From assembly GCF_000154725.1 (NCBI RefSeq), contig NZ_DS544873.1, positions 2,803,397 through 2,867,396 on the forward strand: a DNA stretch of 64,000 nt. Reading direction: 5' to 3'. The DNA comes from Kordia algicida OT-1 (lineage in GTDB: Bacteria > Bacteroidota > Bacteroidia > Flavobacteriales > Flavobacteriaceae). The notes beneath the pieces were generated by a model. The model was not told the origin of the DNA, made no database searches, and saw only the letters and a list, made by a program, of their open reading frames with translations. Positions within the stretch are counted from its first letter, which is position 1. Each line of letters begins with the position of its first letter. The position numbers were made by a program, and so were the translations under genes. Positions 32,665 through 40,893 of this stretch are shown one piece after another.

Positions 32665-32865
32665 ATGAAAAAGAAATCAATTCAAAAGTTATCATTGAAA
32701 AAAGCTTCCGTTTCAAAACTTAATGCAAATGCTGTAAAAGGAGGAACTGGACTTTCGCAGGTTGTATGTGAATCTCAAGATTTTTGTGTCACTATTGATT
32801 ACACAAGATGTAGAGGAGAATATAACTGTCAGATATATCCTTACCCAACAGATCAAAATTTTTAG
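32665..32865 (+). CDS. GG-leader four-cysteine precursor peptide 4
   Basis: 66 residues from ATG 32665 (the longer frame from 32560 lacks leader character and overlaps the upstream element). Leader MKKKSIQKLSLKKASVSKLN then AVKGG; core TGLSQVVCESQDFCVTIDYT.. with C-x4-C-x-T-x-DYT-x-C-x-G-x3-C-x-I-Y and a longer tail (PYPTDQNF). Own upstream element and separate transcript. Confidence 0.8.
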   Translation: MKKKSIQKLSLKKASVSKLNANAVKGGTGLSQVVCESQDFCVTIDYTRCRGEYNCQIYPYPTDQNF

Positions 32866-33124
32866 ATAATAGATAATTATGTTTGTTGTCTGACTTAAAA
32901 AATTACAGCCATGAAAAGAGTTAATTATTTAAGTTTGTAAAAAACATATCTGTTTCTGTCGTGTTTAACCAACATTATGACAGATTTGGAATTCTGATTA
33001 TATACATGAGTTAATTACTGTTCGTCAAACCAATCGTATTACTAGTTATGATGGAAATCTTACACACGGTTTGTTAATCCGAGAACCGAAGATTGCTAAT
33101 AGATAAGATGCAAGTGTATAGCAA
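32866..33124 (+). pseudogene. possible decayed precursor remnant
   Basis: ATG 32911 opens MKRVNYLSL then a stop at 32938-32940; this resembles the first residues of the leader MKKKSIKKLSL. The following 180 bases are closed in all useful frames and end at a terminator (33125). Weak evidence, the frame being only nine codons. Confidence 0.3.
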
Positions 33125-33155
33125 AAGAGAGGAAATTAATTTCCTCTCTTTCCTT
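33125..33155 (+). terminator. terminator before the precursor 5 module
   Basis: AAGAGAGGAAA TTAA TTTCCTCTCTT, then CCTTTTA: long perfect stem. Confidence 0.82.
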
Positions 33156-33166
33156 TTATACCTATT

Positions 33167-33216
33167 AATACAGAGAACACATACTTTTAGTACCGTAAAA
33201 GGATACCTAATTATTG
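33167..33216 (+). promoter_or_regulatory. shared upstream element, copy 4
   Basis: AATACAGAGAACACATACTT with core TACTTTTAGTA at 33182-33192, then CCGTAAAAGG and TAATTATTG, 42 bases before precursor 5. Confidence 0.7.
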
Positions 33217-33257
33217 CTGCTATTTCTTAACTTTAAATCAAACTAAAAACCATAATC

Positions 33258-33461
33258 ATGAAAAAAAGATCAATTAAAAAGTTAGCCTTAAAGAAATCAG
33301 CTATTTCTACTCTTAATGCAAACAGTGCTAAAGGAGGAACAAATGAGCCATGGCAATCCGTGTATATTTGTGAGTCTGTAAATTGGTGCCAAACGCTAGA
33401 TTATACTGCCTGTGACGGTGGTTGGAACTGTGGAATTTTTGATAGAACAGGAAACTTATAG
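33258..33461 (+). CDS. GG-leader four-cysteine precursor peptide 5
   Basis: 67 residues; leader MKKRSIKKLALKKSAISTLN then SAKGG; core TNEPWQSVYICESVNWCQTL.. with C-x4-C-x-T-x-DYT-x-C-x-G-x3-C-x-I-F. The most divergent core, richer in Trp (three). Own upstream element. Closes the array; the large palindrome at 33475 begins 13 bases after its stop. Confidence 0.8.
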   Translation: MKKRSIKKLALKKSAISTLNANSAKGGTNEPWQSVYICESVNWCQTLDYTACDGGWNCGIFDRTGNL

Positions 33462-33474
33462 AAAAATAACAAAC

Positions 33475-33609
33475 AAAGAGACTGTTTTAAAAGTCTAAAT
33501 TTCGTCAAACCGAACTTGATTCGGTTTCGCATAACAGTTAGAAATTAACAGAATGAGATTCTGAGTCGAGCTCAGAATGACGCAAAAACAGTCTTAAAAC
33601 AGTCTCTTT
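33475..33609. repeat. large palindromic dispersed element, copy 2
   Basis: Ends AAAGAGACTGTTTTAAAAG and CTTAAAACAGTCTCTTT are exact or near inverse repeats; inside are two further hairpins (ACCGAACTTGATTCGGTTT and GATTCTGAGTCGAGCTCAGAA). Lies between convergent genes and could also work as a two-way terminator. Related to 16143-16290. Confidence 0.8.
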
Positions 33610-33639
33610 ACCTTTTTAATTTATAATAAAGCGAGCAAT

Positions 33640-34596
33640 TTAAAAAACCTCTTTAGCAATCGCATTGATATTGCTAGATCTTCCCATAGAATAGTAATGC
33701 AAAATTGGCACACCAGCCGCCACCAATTCTTTACTTTGCTGCGTACACCATTCAATTCCTACTTGGCGTACTGCTTTGTTATCTTTACATCGAACAACAG
33801 CCATAATCAAATCGTCTGGCAAATCTACTTTGAAGCGATGCGGAATTAAATTCAATTGTTTGCGCGTCGCAATGGGTTTTAATCCTGGAATAATTGGCAC
33901 AGTGATTCCTTCACTTCGGCATTTTTCAACAAATTCAAAATATTTCTGATTGTCAAAAAACATTTGCGTTACTATATATTCCGCGCCTGCTTTTATCTTT
34001 TTCTTTAAGAAATGAATGTCCGAATCCAAACTTGGCGCTTCCATATGTTTTTCAGGATAACCTGCTACACCAATACAAAAGTCTGTTTTTGATGAGTTTT
34101 GCAATTCTTCATCCAAATATTTTCCGTTATTTAAGTCTTGAATCTGACTCACCAATTCAGAAGCATAGCGATGTCCATCTTTTTCTGCTTTAAAATACGT
34201 TTCACTTTTTACAGCATCGCCACGCAAAGCCACTACGTTATCAATTCCCAAAAAATCTAAATCGATCAAGAAATTTTCGGTGTCTTCTTTCGTAAATCCA
34301 CCACATAAAATATGCGGAATTGCGTCTACTTGATATTTATTTTGAATTGCCGCACAAATTCCAACCGTTCCCGGACGTTTTTTCACTACTTGTTTCTTCA
34401 ACAAACCGTTATCCAACTCCTTAAACGTATATTCTTCTCGATGATAGGTTACATCAATAAATGGTGGTTTGTAATCCATTAACGGATCAATATTATCAAA
34501 AATTGACTTGATATCTTGTCCTTTTAACGGCGGTAATATTTCAAAAGAGAACAATGTTTTCCCTTCTGATTTCGCGATATGATCTGTTACTTTCAT
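33640..34596 (-). CDS. metF: 5,10-methylenetetrahydrofolate reductase
   Basis: Reduces methylene-THF to methyl-THF for MetH. FAD-dependent TIM barrel, 318 residues. Visible: SFEILPPLKGQD (start of barrel), FIDVTYHRE, VVALRGDAVK (the ALRGD signature, about 118-127), CIGVAGYPEKHMEAP, GAEYIVTQMFFDN, and PGLKPI near the C-terminal half. Third gene of the methionine unit on this strand, after metH and the homocysteine methyltransferase; 366 bases separate it from metH. Confidence 0.95.
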   Translation of the reverse strand: MKVTDHIAKSEGKTLFSFEILPPLKGQDIKSIFDNIDPLMDYKPPFIDVTYHREEYTFKELDNGLLKKQVVKKRPGTVGICAAIQNKYQVDAIPHILCGGFTKEDTENFLIDLDFLGIDNVVALRGDAVKSETYFKAEKDGHRYASELVSQIQDLNNGKYLDEELQNSSKTDFCIGVAGYPEKHMEAPSLDSDIHFLKKKIKAGAEYIVTQMFFDNQKYFEFVEKCRSEGITVPIIPGLKPIATRKQLNLIPHRFKVDLPDDLIMAVVRCKDNKAVRQVGIEWCTQQSKELVAAGVPILHYYSMGRSSNINAIAKEVF

Positions 34597-34962
34597 GTTT
34601 TTTATAGTATTGAGAATTGAGTAATTAGTATTGAGACTTGCTTACTCGGCTCTTATATTTTTCGTTTTTTGCCTTTTTTGTTTATTTGACAACCAATCCA
34701 ACATTCATAATTCTGAATTCATAATTCTAAATTCAATTAGGGCGTTCCCTTCGGTCGTGCTATCCGTTATATCTTTTTAAACAATTCTTTTTTTCGATTG
34801 TCTTTTAAAAAAATGACTTCAACTCATATTTACAATACACAGATTGCTTCGTCGTTCCTCCTCGCAATGATATTTCCTATATTAAAAAGGATGCCACTCC
34901 TATCACTAACGCCAAGTTCCTACAAAAGTGAGAAACTCAAACCTACATTATAAAATCATTCA
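34597..34962. other. repeat-bearing gap between metH and metF
   Basis: No gene. Contains the piece GGGCGTTCCCTTCGGTCGTG at 34739 onward, an inverted relative of the 23966 and 38873 repeats, and AATTCATAATTCTGAATTC-like palindromic AT-rich sequence at 34697-34735. Confidence 0.5.
34736..34780 (-). repeat. dispersed flavobacterial repeat, partial inverted copy
   Basis: GGGCGTTCCC...TGCTATCCGTTATATCTTTTT is the inverse of the right-hand half of the 38873-38952 copy (AAAAAGATATAGCGGATAGC ... GGGTAACGCCC). Confidence 0.6.
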
Positions 34963-37674
34963 TCAATCCGCCAACGTTGGATGCAACCATTTTTGTGCTT
35001 TTTCTATGGTAATTCCTTTTCGTTTTGCGAAATCTTCCACTTGATCGTTCTTTATTTTACCAAGTCCAAAATATTTGGCTTCTTCGTTTCCAAAGTAATA
35101 TCCTGAAACTGCTGCTGCTGGCCACATGGCTAGACTTTCTGTTAACGAAACACCAATAACATTTTCTACATCGAGCAATTCCCATATGGTTTCTTTTTCC
35201 AAATGATCGGGACATGCTGGATAACCTGGTGCAGGACGAATTCCTTTGTAAACTTCTTTGATGAGTTCTTCATTGGTCAATGCTTCATTTGCCGCATAAC
35301 CCCAATGTTTCGTTCGTACTTGTTTGTGTAAATACTCCGCAAAGGCTTCTGCAAAACGATCGGCAATGGCTTGCGCCATAATTGCGTTGTAATCGTCGTT
35401 TTGTTCTTTGTAACTGTTTGCCAATTCATCTGCTCCAAAAATAGCCGTACAAAACGCACCCATATAATCAGTTTTCCCTGTTTCTTTTGGGGCAATGAAG
35501 TCTGCTAATGCAATGTTTGGAACTTCTGCACGTTTTTCCAATTGCTGACGAAGTGTTCTAAAAACTGCTATTTCTTTTCCTTTTTTCTGAATGGAAATGT
35601 CATCATCATTTACCGTATTTGCTTCAAACAATCCAAAAATTGCTTTGGCTTTGAGCGATTGTTTTGCAATGATTTCTTCTACCATTTTTGTGGCATCATC
35701 ATACAATTGTGTTGCTTGTTCACCCACAACGTCATCCGTTAAGATATCTGGAAAACGTCCATGTAAATCCCACGAGCGGAAAAACGGACTCCAATCGATA
35801 TATGGAACCAGTTCTCTAAGACTTAACTGCGTAAGCTTTTGAATTCCAAGTTCTTTTGGCTTTACAATGGTACTTGTTTCCCAATCGATTTTATATTTTT
35901 TTGCACGTGCAGCTTCTAATGAAATGTATGATTTTGCTTTTTTACGTTTTAAGAACTTTTCACGGAATTCGTCGTAATCTTGTTTTAACTTATCGCGATA
36001 GTCTTTCGATTTTTTCTTGTTTAGTAAATCGCCCACAACCGTTACAGCCCTTGATGCATCGTTGACATGTACGACAGCATTTTTGTATTCTGGATCAATT
36101 TTTACAGCCGTATGTGCTTTGGAAGTTGTTGCGCCACCAATAAGCAACGGAATTTCCAGATTTTGACGTTCCATTTCTTTGGCTAAATACACCATTTCAT
36201 CTAGCGAAGGCGTAATTAAACCAGATAAACCAATGACATCTACATTTTCTGCTTTTGCCGTTTCAATGATTTTTTCTGGCGGAACCATCACTCCTAAGTC
36301 TACAATTTCATAGTTGTTACAACCCAATACGACACTTACAATGTTTTTCCCGATATCGTGAACATCGCCTTTTACCGTTGCCATTAACACTTTTCCAATT
36401 GCTTGTTGTTGCTCGCCTTTTTCTGCTTCAATAAAAGGTTGCAAATACGCCACCGCTTTTTTCATTACTCGTGCCGATTTTACTACTTGTGGTAAAAACA
36501 TTTTTCCGGAACCGAATAAATCTCCCACGACATTCATTCCAATCATCAGGTTTCCTTCTATAACTTCAATTGGTTTTTCTGCTTGCAAACGTGCTTCTTC
36601 TACATCTTCTACAATGTATTTATCAATTCCTTTTACGAGCGAATGTGTGATACGATCTTGCAATTCGTAACTACGCCATTCTTGCACCGTTTCGGTGTCT
36701 GCTTTTTTTACTCCTTTGTACGATTCTGCCAAGTCTAATAAACGTTCGGTAGCATCATCGCGCCTGTCTAAAATAACATCTTCAACGTGTTCTAAGAGTT
36801 CTTTTGGAATGTCGTCATAGACTTCTAACATCGTCGGATTTACGATTCCCATGTTCATTCCCGCTTGAATGGCATGATAGAGAAATACAGAGTGCATCGC
36901 TTCTCGTACGACATTGTTTCCACGAAAAGAGAACGATACATTACTTACGCCACCGCTAACGCTTACGTTTGGATAGGTTTCGCGTGTCCAACGTGTGGCT
37001 TCTATAAAATCGATTGCATTTTTTCGGTGTTCTTCCATTCCCGTGGCTACAGGAAATATATTTAAATCGAAGATGATATCTTCTTCCGGAAATCCAACTT
37101 TGTTGACTAAGACATCGTAGGAACGTGCTACAATTTCCAATCGGCGTTCATAGTTGTCTGCTTGTCCAACTTCATCAAAAGCCATGACAATTACGGCAGC
37201 TCCATACCGTTTGATTTGTGTTGCTTCCCAAATGAATTTTTCTTCACCTTCTTTTAGAGAGATTGAATTTACCACACATTTTCCTTGAACAACTTGCAAT
37301 CCAGCTTCAATGATTTCCCATTTAGAACTGTCGATCATAATTGGCACACGACAAATATCTGGTTCGGCAGCAATAAGGTTGAGAAATTTTACCATGGCTT
37401 CTTTTCCATCAATCAAACCATCATCCATATTGATATCGATGATTTGTGCGCCACCATCAACTTGATGTCTGGCGATTGCCAACGCTTCATCAAATTTTTC
37501 TTCTTTTACAAGTCGCAAAAATTTTCGTGAACCAGCTACATTGGTACGTTCTCCAACGTTGATAAAGTTGCTATTTTCATTTAAAACCAAAGGTTCTAAG
37601 CCTGAAAGACGCATGAATTTTGTTTGTTTGCGTTTTGCTTGGTTGCTGATGTTGGCTCCTTCTGGATTTTTCAT
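34963..37674 (-). CDS. metH: cobalamin-dependent methionine synthase, folate/B12/activation part
   Basis: 903 residues carrying the modules after the homocysteine domain: pterin-binding (about 25-290; [29 protein letters not shown]), B12 cap (about 335-420), B12-binding with DVHDIGKN at 437-444 where His439 is the lower cobalt ligand, and the C-terminal SAM-binding activation domain (about 575-903; [19 protein letters not shown]). The first module is encoded separately upstream (37747-38748), so MetH is split into two chains, as I believe is usual in flavobacteria. Controlled by the SAM-I riboswitch upstream of the partner gene. Confidence 0.95.
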   Translation of the reverse strand: MKNPEGANISNQAKRKQTKFMRLSGLEPLVLNENSNFINVGERTNVAGSRKFLRLVKEEKFDEALAIARHQVDGGAQIIDINMDDGLIDGKEAMVKFLNLIAAEPDICRVPIMIDSSKWEIIEAGLQVVQGKCVVNSISLKEGEEKFIWEATQIKRYGAAVIVMAFDEVGQADNYERRLEIVARSYDVLVNKVGFPEEDIIFDLNIFPVATGMEEHRKNAIDFIEATRWTRETYPNVSVSGGVSNVSFSFRGNNVVREAMHSVFLYHAIQAGMNMGIVNPTMLEVYDDIPKELLEHVEDVILDRRDDATERLLDLAESYKGVKKADTETVQEWRSYELQDRITHSLVKGIDKYIVEDVEEARLQAEKPIEVIEGNLMIGMNVVGDLFGSGKMFLPQVVKSARVMKKAVAYLQPFIEAEKGEQQQAIGKVLMATVKGDVHDIGKNIVSVVLGCNNYEIVDLGVMVPPEKIIETAKAENVDVIGLSGLITPSLDEMVYLAKEMERQNLEIPLLIGGATTSKAHTAVKIDPEYKNAVVHVNDASRAVTVVGDLLNKKKSKDYRDKLKQDYDEFREKFLKRKKAKSYISLEAARAKKYKIDWETSTIVKPKELGIQKLTQLSLRELVPYIDWSPFFRSWDLHGRFPDILTDDVVGEQATQLYDDATKMVEEIIAKQSLKAKAIFGLFEANTVNDDDISIQKKGKEIAVFRTLRQQLEKRAEVPNIALADFIAPKETGKTDYMGAFCTAIFGADELANSYKEQNDDYNAIMAQAIADRFAEAFAEYLHKQVRTKHWGYAANEALTNEELIKEVYKGIRPAPGYPACPDHLEKETIWELLDVENVIGVSLTESLAMWPAAAVSGYYFGNEEAKYFGLGKIKNDQVEDFAKRKGITIEKAQKWLHPTLAD

Positions 37675-37746
37675 TTTTTATCCTCTTTTCGTTTCAATTA
37701 CACTTCAACAAGCTCAGTGTACTTTGTTCCTTTTTTCTTTTTTGAC

Positions 37747-38748
37747 TTATGCGTTTACAACTACGTTGCGTGGTTTGTATTTTGCCGCTACTGCTGCGAT
37801 GGCGCTTATATGATCGGGAGTTGTACCGCAACATCCACCAATAATGTTGATGAGATTTTTTTTGAGGTATTCTTCTATTTGCACTGCCATTTCTTCGGGA
37901 GTTTCATCATATTCCCCAAAGGCGTTTGGCAATCCTGCGTTTGGATGTGCCGAAACTGCAAAGTCCGTTTTGTTGGCAATGGCTTCTAAGTGTGGTTGTA
38001 ATAGGTTTGCTCCTAATGCGCAATTGAATCCTACCGAGAGTAACGGAATGTGTGATACCGAGATAAGAAATGCTTCTGCCGTTTGCCCTGATAGTGTACG
38101 TCCACTAGCATCTGTAATTGTTCCGCTGAGCATGGTTGGGATTTCAATTTTTCTTTCTGCTTTTACTTCTTCAATAGCAAATAGTGCTGCTTTGGCATTG
38201 AGCGTATCAAATACGGTTTCTACTAGAAGAATGTCTACGCCACCATCTATAAGTGCTTCTACTTGTTGTTTGTAGGCGATGCGTAATTCGTCAAAGGTTA
38301 CAGCACGATATCCTGGATCGTTTACGTCTGGCGACATGCTTGCTGTTTTGTTGGTTGGCCCGATAGAACCTGCTACAAATCGTGGTTTGTGAGGTTCTTT
38401 TTCGGTGAATTCGTCCGCGACTTCTTTGGCTATTTTTGCCGATTCGTAGTTAAGTTCGTAGACTAAGTCTTCCATTTCATAGTCAGCCATGGCGATAGTT
38501 GTCCCAGAAAATGTATTGGTTTCTACAATATCTGCACCCGCCGCAAAGTATTTTGCATGTACTTCTTTGATGGCGTGAGGTTGTGTGATGGATAGTAAGT
38601 CATTGTTACCTTGCAATGGTACTTGAAAGTCTTTAAAACGTTCGCCGCGAAAGTCTGCTTCTGTGAATTTGTAAGCTTGTAACATGGTTCCCATTGCGCC
38701 ATCGAGGACAAGGATTCTTTTTTCTATTTCGTTCCAGATGTTTTTCAT
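37747..38748 (-). CDS. homocysteine-binding module of split methionine synthase
   Basis: 333-residue homocysteine S-methyltransferase barrel. Start [18 protein letters not shown]; zinc ligands Cys in GFNCALGA (about 238) and the CC pair in [14 protein letters not shown] (about 307-308). On its own it could act as a B12-independent homocysteine methyltransferase, but with the truncated metH lying 72 bases downstream, it is best read as the missing N-terminal module. First gene after the SAM-I riboswitch. Confidence 0.93.
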   Translation of the reverse strand: MKNIWNEIEKRILVLDGAMGTMLQAYKFTEADFRGERFKDFQVPLQGNNDLLSITQPHAIKEVHAKYFAAGADIVETNTFSGTTIAMADYEMEDLVYELNYESAKIAKEVADEFTEKEPHKPRFVAGSIGPTNKTASMSPDVNDPGYRAVTFDELRIAYKQQVEALIDGGVDILLVETVFDTLNAKAALFAIEEVKAERKIEIPTMLSGTITDASGRTLSGQTAEAFLISVSHIPLLSVGFNCALGANLLQPHLEAIANKTDFAVSAHPNAGLPNAFGEYDETPEEMAVQIEEYLKKNLINIIGGCCGTTPDHISAIAAVAAKYKPRNVVVNA

Positions 38749-38997
38749 TGTATTTTTTCGCTTCGACTTTGCTCAGCAGTCTTTGTTTTTTGTTTCTTAT
38801 GATCTTTTTGTTGCGATTTTGCTTCGCAATTTTTTGTTGCTTTTAGTTTCCCGATTTCTCGGGAACTTCGGCGTTAAGGATAGCAGCGGCATCCTTTTTT
38901 GGTAAAAAAAGATATAGCGGATAGCCTGACCCGTTAGGGTAACGCCCAAATTATTGTTATCAAAAAAGTGTAAGGAAATGATGAGAATTTCTCTTTG
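38749..38997 (-). other. leader region between SAM-I riboswitch and metH module
   Basis: Holds the dispersed repeat 38873-38952 and GAAGTTCCCGAGAAATCGGG-type hairpin (38849-38868). No clear intrinsic terminator directly after the aptamer, so how the riboswitch acts is not visible. Confidence 0.45.
38873..38952. repeat. dispersed flavobacterial repeat, copy 2
   Basis: GTTAAGGATAGCAGCGGCAT then CCTTTTTTGGTAAAAAAAG and GATATAGCGGATAGCCTGAC, ending GGGTAACGCCCAAATT. I recall this element type as frequent between flavobacterial genes. Confidence 0.7.
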
Positions 38998-39095
38998 TTA
39001 TCTATCCGCTTGCGCAGTAGAATGTAGCACCTTCTTTATGTGTAAAGGGTTGCTAAGGCTTCATCGGGTCTATTCCCTCAGCCTTTCTTGATAAC
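38998..39095 (-). promoter_or_regulatory. SAM-I (S-box) riboswitch
   Basis: Read on the minus strand: P1 GTTATCAAGA pairing with the terminal GATAAC (38998-39003), then AGGCTGAGGGA, GACCCGATGAAGCC, TAGCAACC, AAGGTGCTAC. These are the conserved core blocks of the S-box (AGG-GAGGGA, CCCGATGAA, GCAACC, GGTGC). It binds SAM and should reduce expression of the split methionine synthase and metF when SAM is high. Confidence 0.93.
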
Positions 39096-39418
39096 GACAG
39101 TATAGGTATGAACTATTTTTTTACAAATTAACGGCATAGAAAAGGAAGATGCAAGTATTTTGCGATGATTTTTATGCGATAACGTTTTCGCATCTTGACT
39201 TTGCTTGGTTTGATGGGGTTTGCATCTCGACTGCGCTCGATGTGACAGGTTGTTTGTTGTTTGAAACTTTGAGTATTATTTAGGACTTTGCATGAACTTT
39301 AGGGTTCGTAGCTGTTCTCGATATACCAAATCAGAGATTTGGCATTTGATCTGACGGTTTGAAAATGGAATTTGAATTGTTTTACTTTTTTAACTTTTCA
39401 ACTTATAAACTCACAAAC
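39096..39418. other. intergenic with dispersed repeats
   Basis: Upstream of the riboswitch. Contains GACTTTGCTTGG and CTCGACTGCGCTCGATGTGA palindromic pieces (39197-39245) and TTGTTTGTTGTTTG. Promoter for the metH unit is expected near 39100-39150 but not distinct. Confidence 0.4.
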
Positions 39419-40399
39419 TTAATTTTGTAATTTGAGTTCTACAGATGGTTTGAGTTCGTAGAAGAAGGTTACGTTTGGTGCTTCTATCGGATAGGTAATT
39501 TTCATTTCGAGTGGAATGCTGAGTGATGACTCGTTTCTGTGCAACCAAATGTCATCATGTATGTGTACTTTGGTGTCCACTACCATGGTATCATATGTTT
39601 CATTACCAGCAATGTTTATGGTTGTCGCGGGAAATGTATCTGGCAATTCTTTGTTTCCGTTACTATTTTTTACGGCTTCACGAACGTCTAAGATAATCGC
39701 TGCTTGTTTTTCTTTTTTAGCTTCTTTTCCTTTTTCTTGCGGATAGGTTAGACTTGCTTGCACGATAACATTGTTTGGAATGATTGCACAGTTTTCTGAG
39801 AGTTGTGGCAGCATATTCCAAAGGATTGGCACGTAGGATTCTCGGTATAGTAACGCGTCTAGTGTTTCACTGAATAAGATGTGGTATTTTTTGGCATCTG
39901 GAATTTGAAAGGTAACCGCGTCTGCTGTGTGATATTCTGTTACATAATTTGTTAATGCTAGTTTTTCGATAAGTTTTTCTGCCATTTTAATGGAAGCAGC
40001 ATTTATTTCGAGAATAGTAAATTGTACTTCTGAAGCTTTGAATAATGGTGCAATTAACGTAATAAAAGGCGCATACGGTCCACAACCGGCATAGAAGATG
40101 TTGATGATTTCATTGGGATGCTGTTGTTGTTTTTGACGAATGAGCTTTACCATTCCATCCAAAAATTTTGCAGTTCTGCGATAATCTAATAAGCAAGCCG
40201 CCGCATGATTGAGTGAGAGTGCCATTCCACTAGCTGTTGGTACAGCCGCCATATGTTGCATGCCTTTTCCTTCTTCGGCGATGTTGGTCGTTTCTAGATA
40301 GTGTTTGTGAATTTCATCAATCGAGTTTTTGATGGTATCGAAGTCTGATTGATTGTTGAGAATGGTTGTTGAGAGCTTTTTGATGGTATTGGTCAGCAT
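39419..40399 (-). CDS. SAM-dependent methyltransferase-like protein
   Basis: 326 residues. Rossmann-type SAM site: IFYAGCGPYAPF (101-112), acidic end of strand 2 E131 (FTILEINAAS), then D160 in YHTADAVTF. The stretch ILFSETLDALLYRE (174-187) recalls the double-acid loop of arginine-methyltransferase-like folds, and the C-terminal part is beta-rich (VTFFYELKPSVELKLQ), also PRMT-like. The substrate is unknown; it stands alone. It could be a small-molecule methyltransferase instead. Confidence 0.6.
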   Translation of the reverse strand: MLTNTIKKLSTTILNNQSDFDTIKNSIDEIHKHYLETTNIAEEGKGMQHMAAVPTASGMALSLNHAAACLLDYRRTAKFLDGMVKLIRQKQQQHPNEIINIFYAGCGPYAPFITLIAPLFKASEVQFTILEINAASIKMAEKLIEKLALTNYVTEYHTADAVTFQIPDAKKYHILFSETLDALLYRESYVPILWNMLPQLSENCAIIPNNVIVQASLTYPQEKGKEAKKEKQAAIILDVREAVKNSNGNKELPDTFPATTINIAGNETYDTMVVDTKVHIHDDIWLHRNESSLSIPLEMKITYPIEAPNVTFFYELKPSVELKLQN

Positions 40400-40429
40400 G
40401 CTTGTTTTGATTTTGCATAAAAGTAAGTG

Positions 40430-40747
40430 ATGCTTTTGAATTTAACAACCCGTATTTCTATGTGTTTTGTATTGTTGTATTTGCTGACAGTTGTTTTTTT
40501 TATTTATTTCTTGTTTGAAAGTATTGTGCAGTATTGCAGGAAGCTTTTGTTTGCGTTGGAAAGCATGTTGCAGCATTGCAGGAACGATTTGTTTGCGTTG
40601 GATTTCGTGTTGCAGGTCTGCGAGAAGGTTTTGTTTGTGTTTGAAACCGTCTCGCAGGTCTGCAGGAAGCTTTCAAACACGTTGGGAAGTCTGTCGCATT
40701 GCTGCGAGAAGGTTTCAAACGAGTTTTTATTGCTAATTTTTCAATGA
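40430..40747 (+). CDS. doubtful small ORF made of 14-residue repeats
   Basis: 105 codons from ATG 40430: a hydrophobic N-terminus (MCFVLLYLLTVVFFIYFLFE) followed by five 14-residue repeats encoded by the 42-bp tandem array, consensus ESxxQxCRKLLFAL. The start is 30 bases from the divergent methyltransferase start, leaving little promoter room, and two other frames across the array are open too. The ORF may be a by-product of a repeat whose length is divisible by three. Confidence 0.25.
   Translation: MLLNLTTRISMCFVLLYLLTVVFFIYFLFESIVQYCRKLLFALESMLQHCRNDLFALDFVLQVCEKVLFVFETVSQVCRKLSNTLGSLSHCCEKVSNEFLLLIFQ
40517..40726. repeat. 42-bp tandem repeat, five units
   Basis: Units of exactly 42 bases at 40517, 40559, 40601, 40643 and 40685. 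Shared parts: GAAAG start, TTGCAG.ATTGCAGGAA middle, TTTGTTTGCGTTG end. Units 4 and 5 have the inverted end TTTCAAACRCGTTG instead of TTTTGTTTGCGTTG. All spacing is exact while the sequence has diverged by 15-35 %. Confidence 0.92.
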
Positions 40748-40834
40748 AATGATTAAAATTCAGCTTTTTATTGCGAATTATTTAAAAACTTACATTTTTC
40801 TTACATTATCGTTTTATTCATATTTTTTCCACAA

Positions 40835-40871
40835 AAAAACACGCTACAGTTTGTGTTACGTAGCGTGTTTT
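40835..40871 (-). terminator. terminator after the large T9SS gene
   Basis: AAAAACACGCTAC ... GTAGCGTGTTTTT, a long stem with T-runs in both directions, 23 bases past the stop of the minus-strand gene. Confidence 0.88.
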
Positions 40872-40893
40872 TGTAGTGATGTTTTGGATTTTT

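Noticed and set aside
37844-38275. 143-codon plus-strand frame antisense to the MetH homocysteine module
   Set aside because: Shadow frame; the minus-strand enzyme is unmistakable.
40491-40736. Second plus-frame (81 codons) and minus-frame (72 codons) ORFs over the 42-bp repeat
   Set aside because: A repeat whose length is divisible by three keeps several frames open; no start context or family resemblance.
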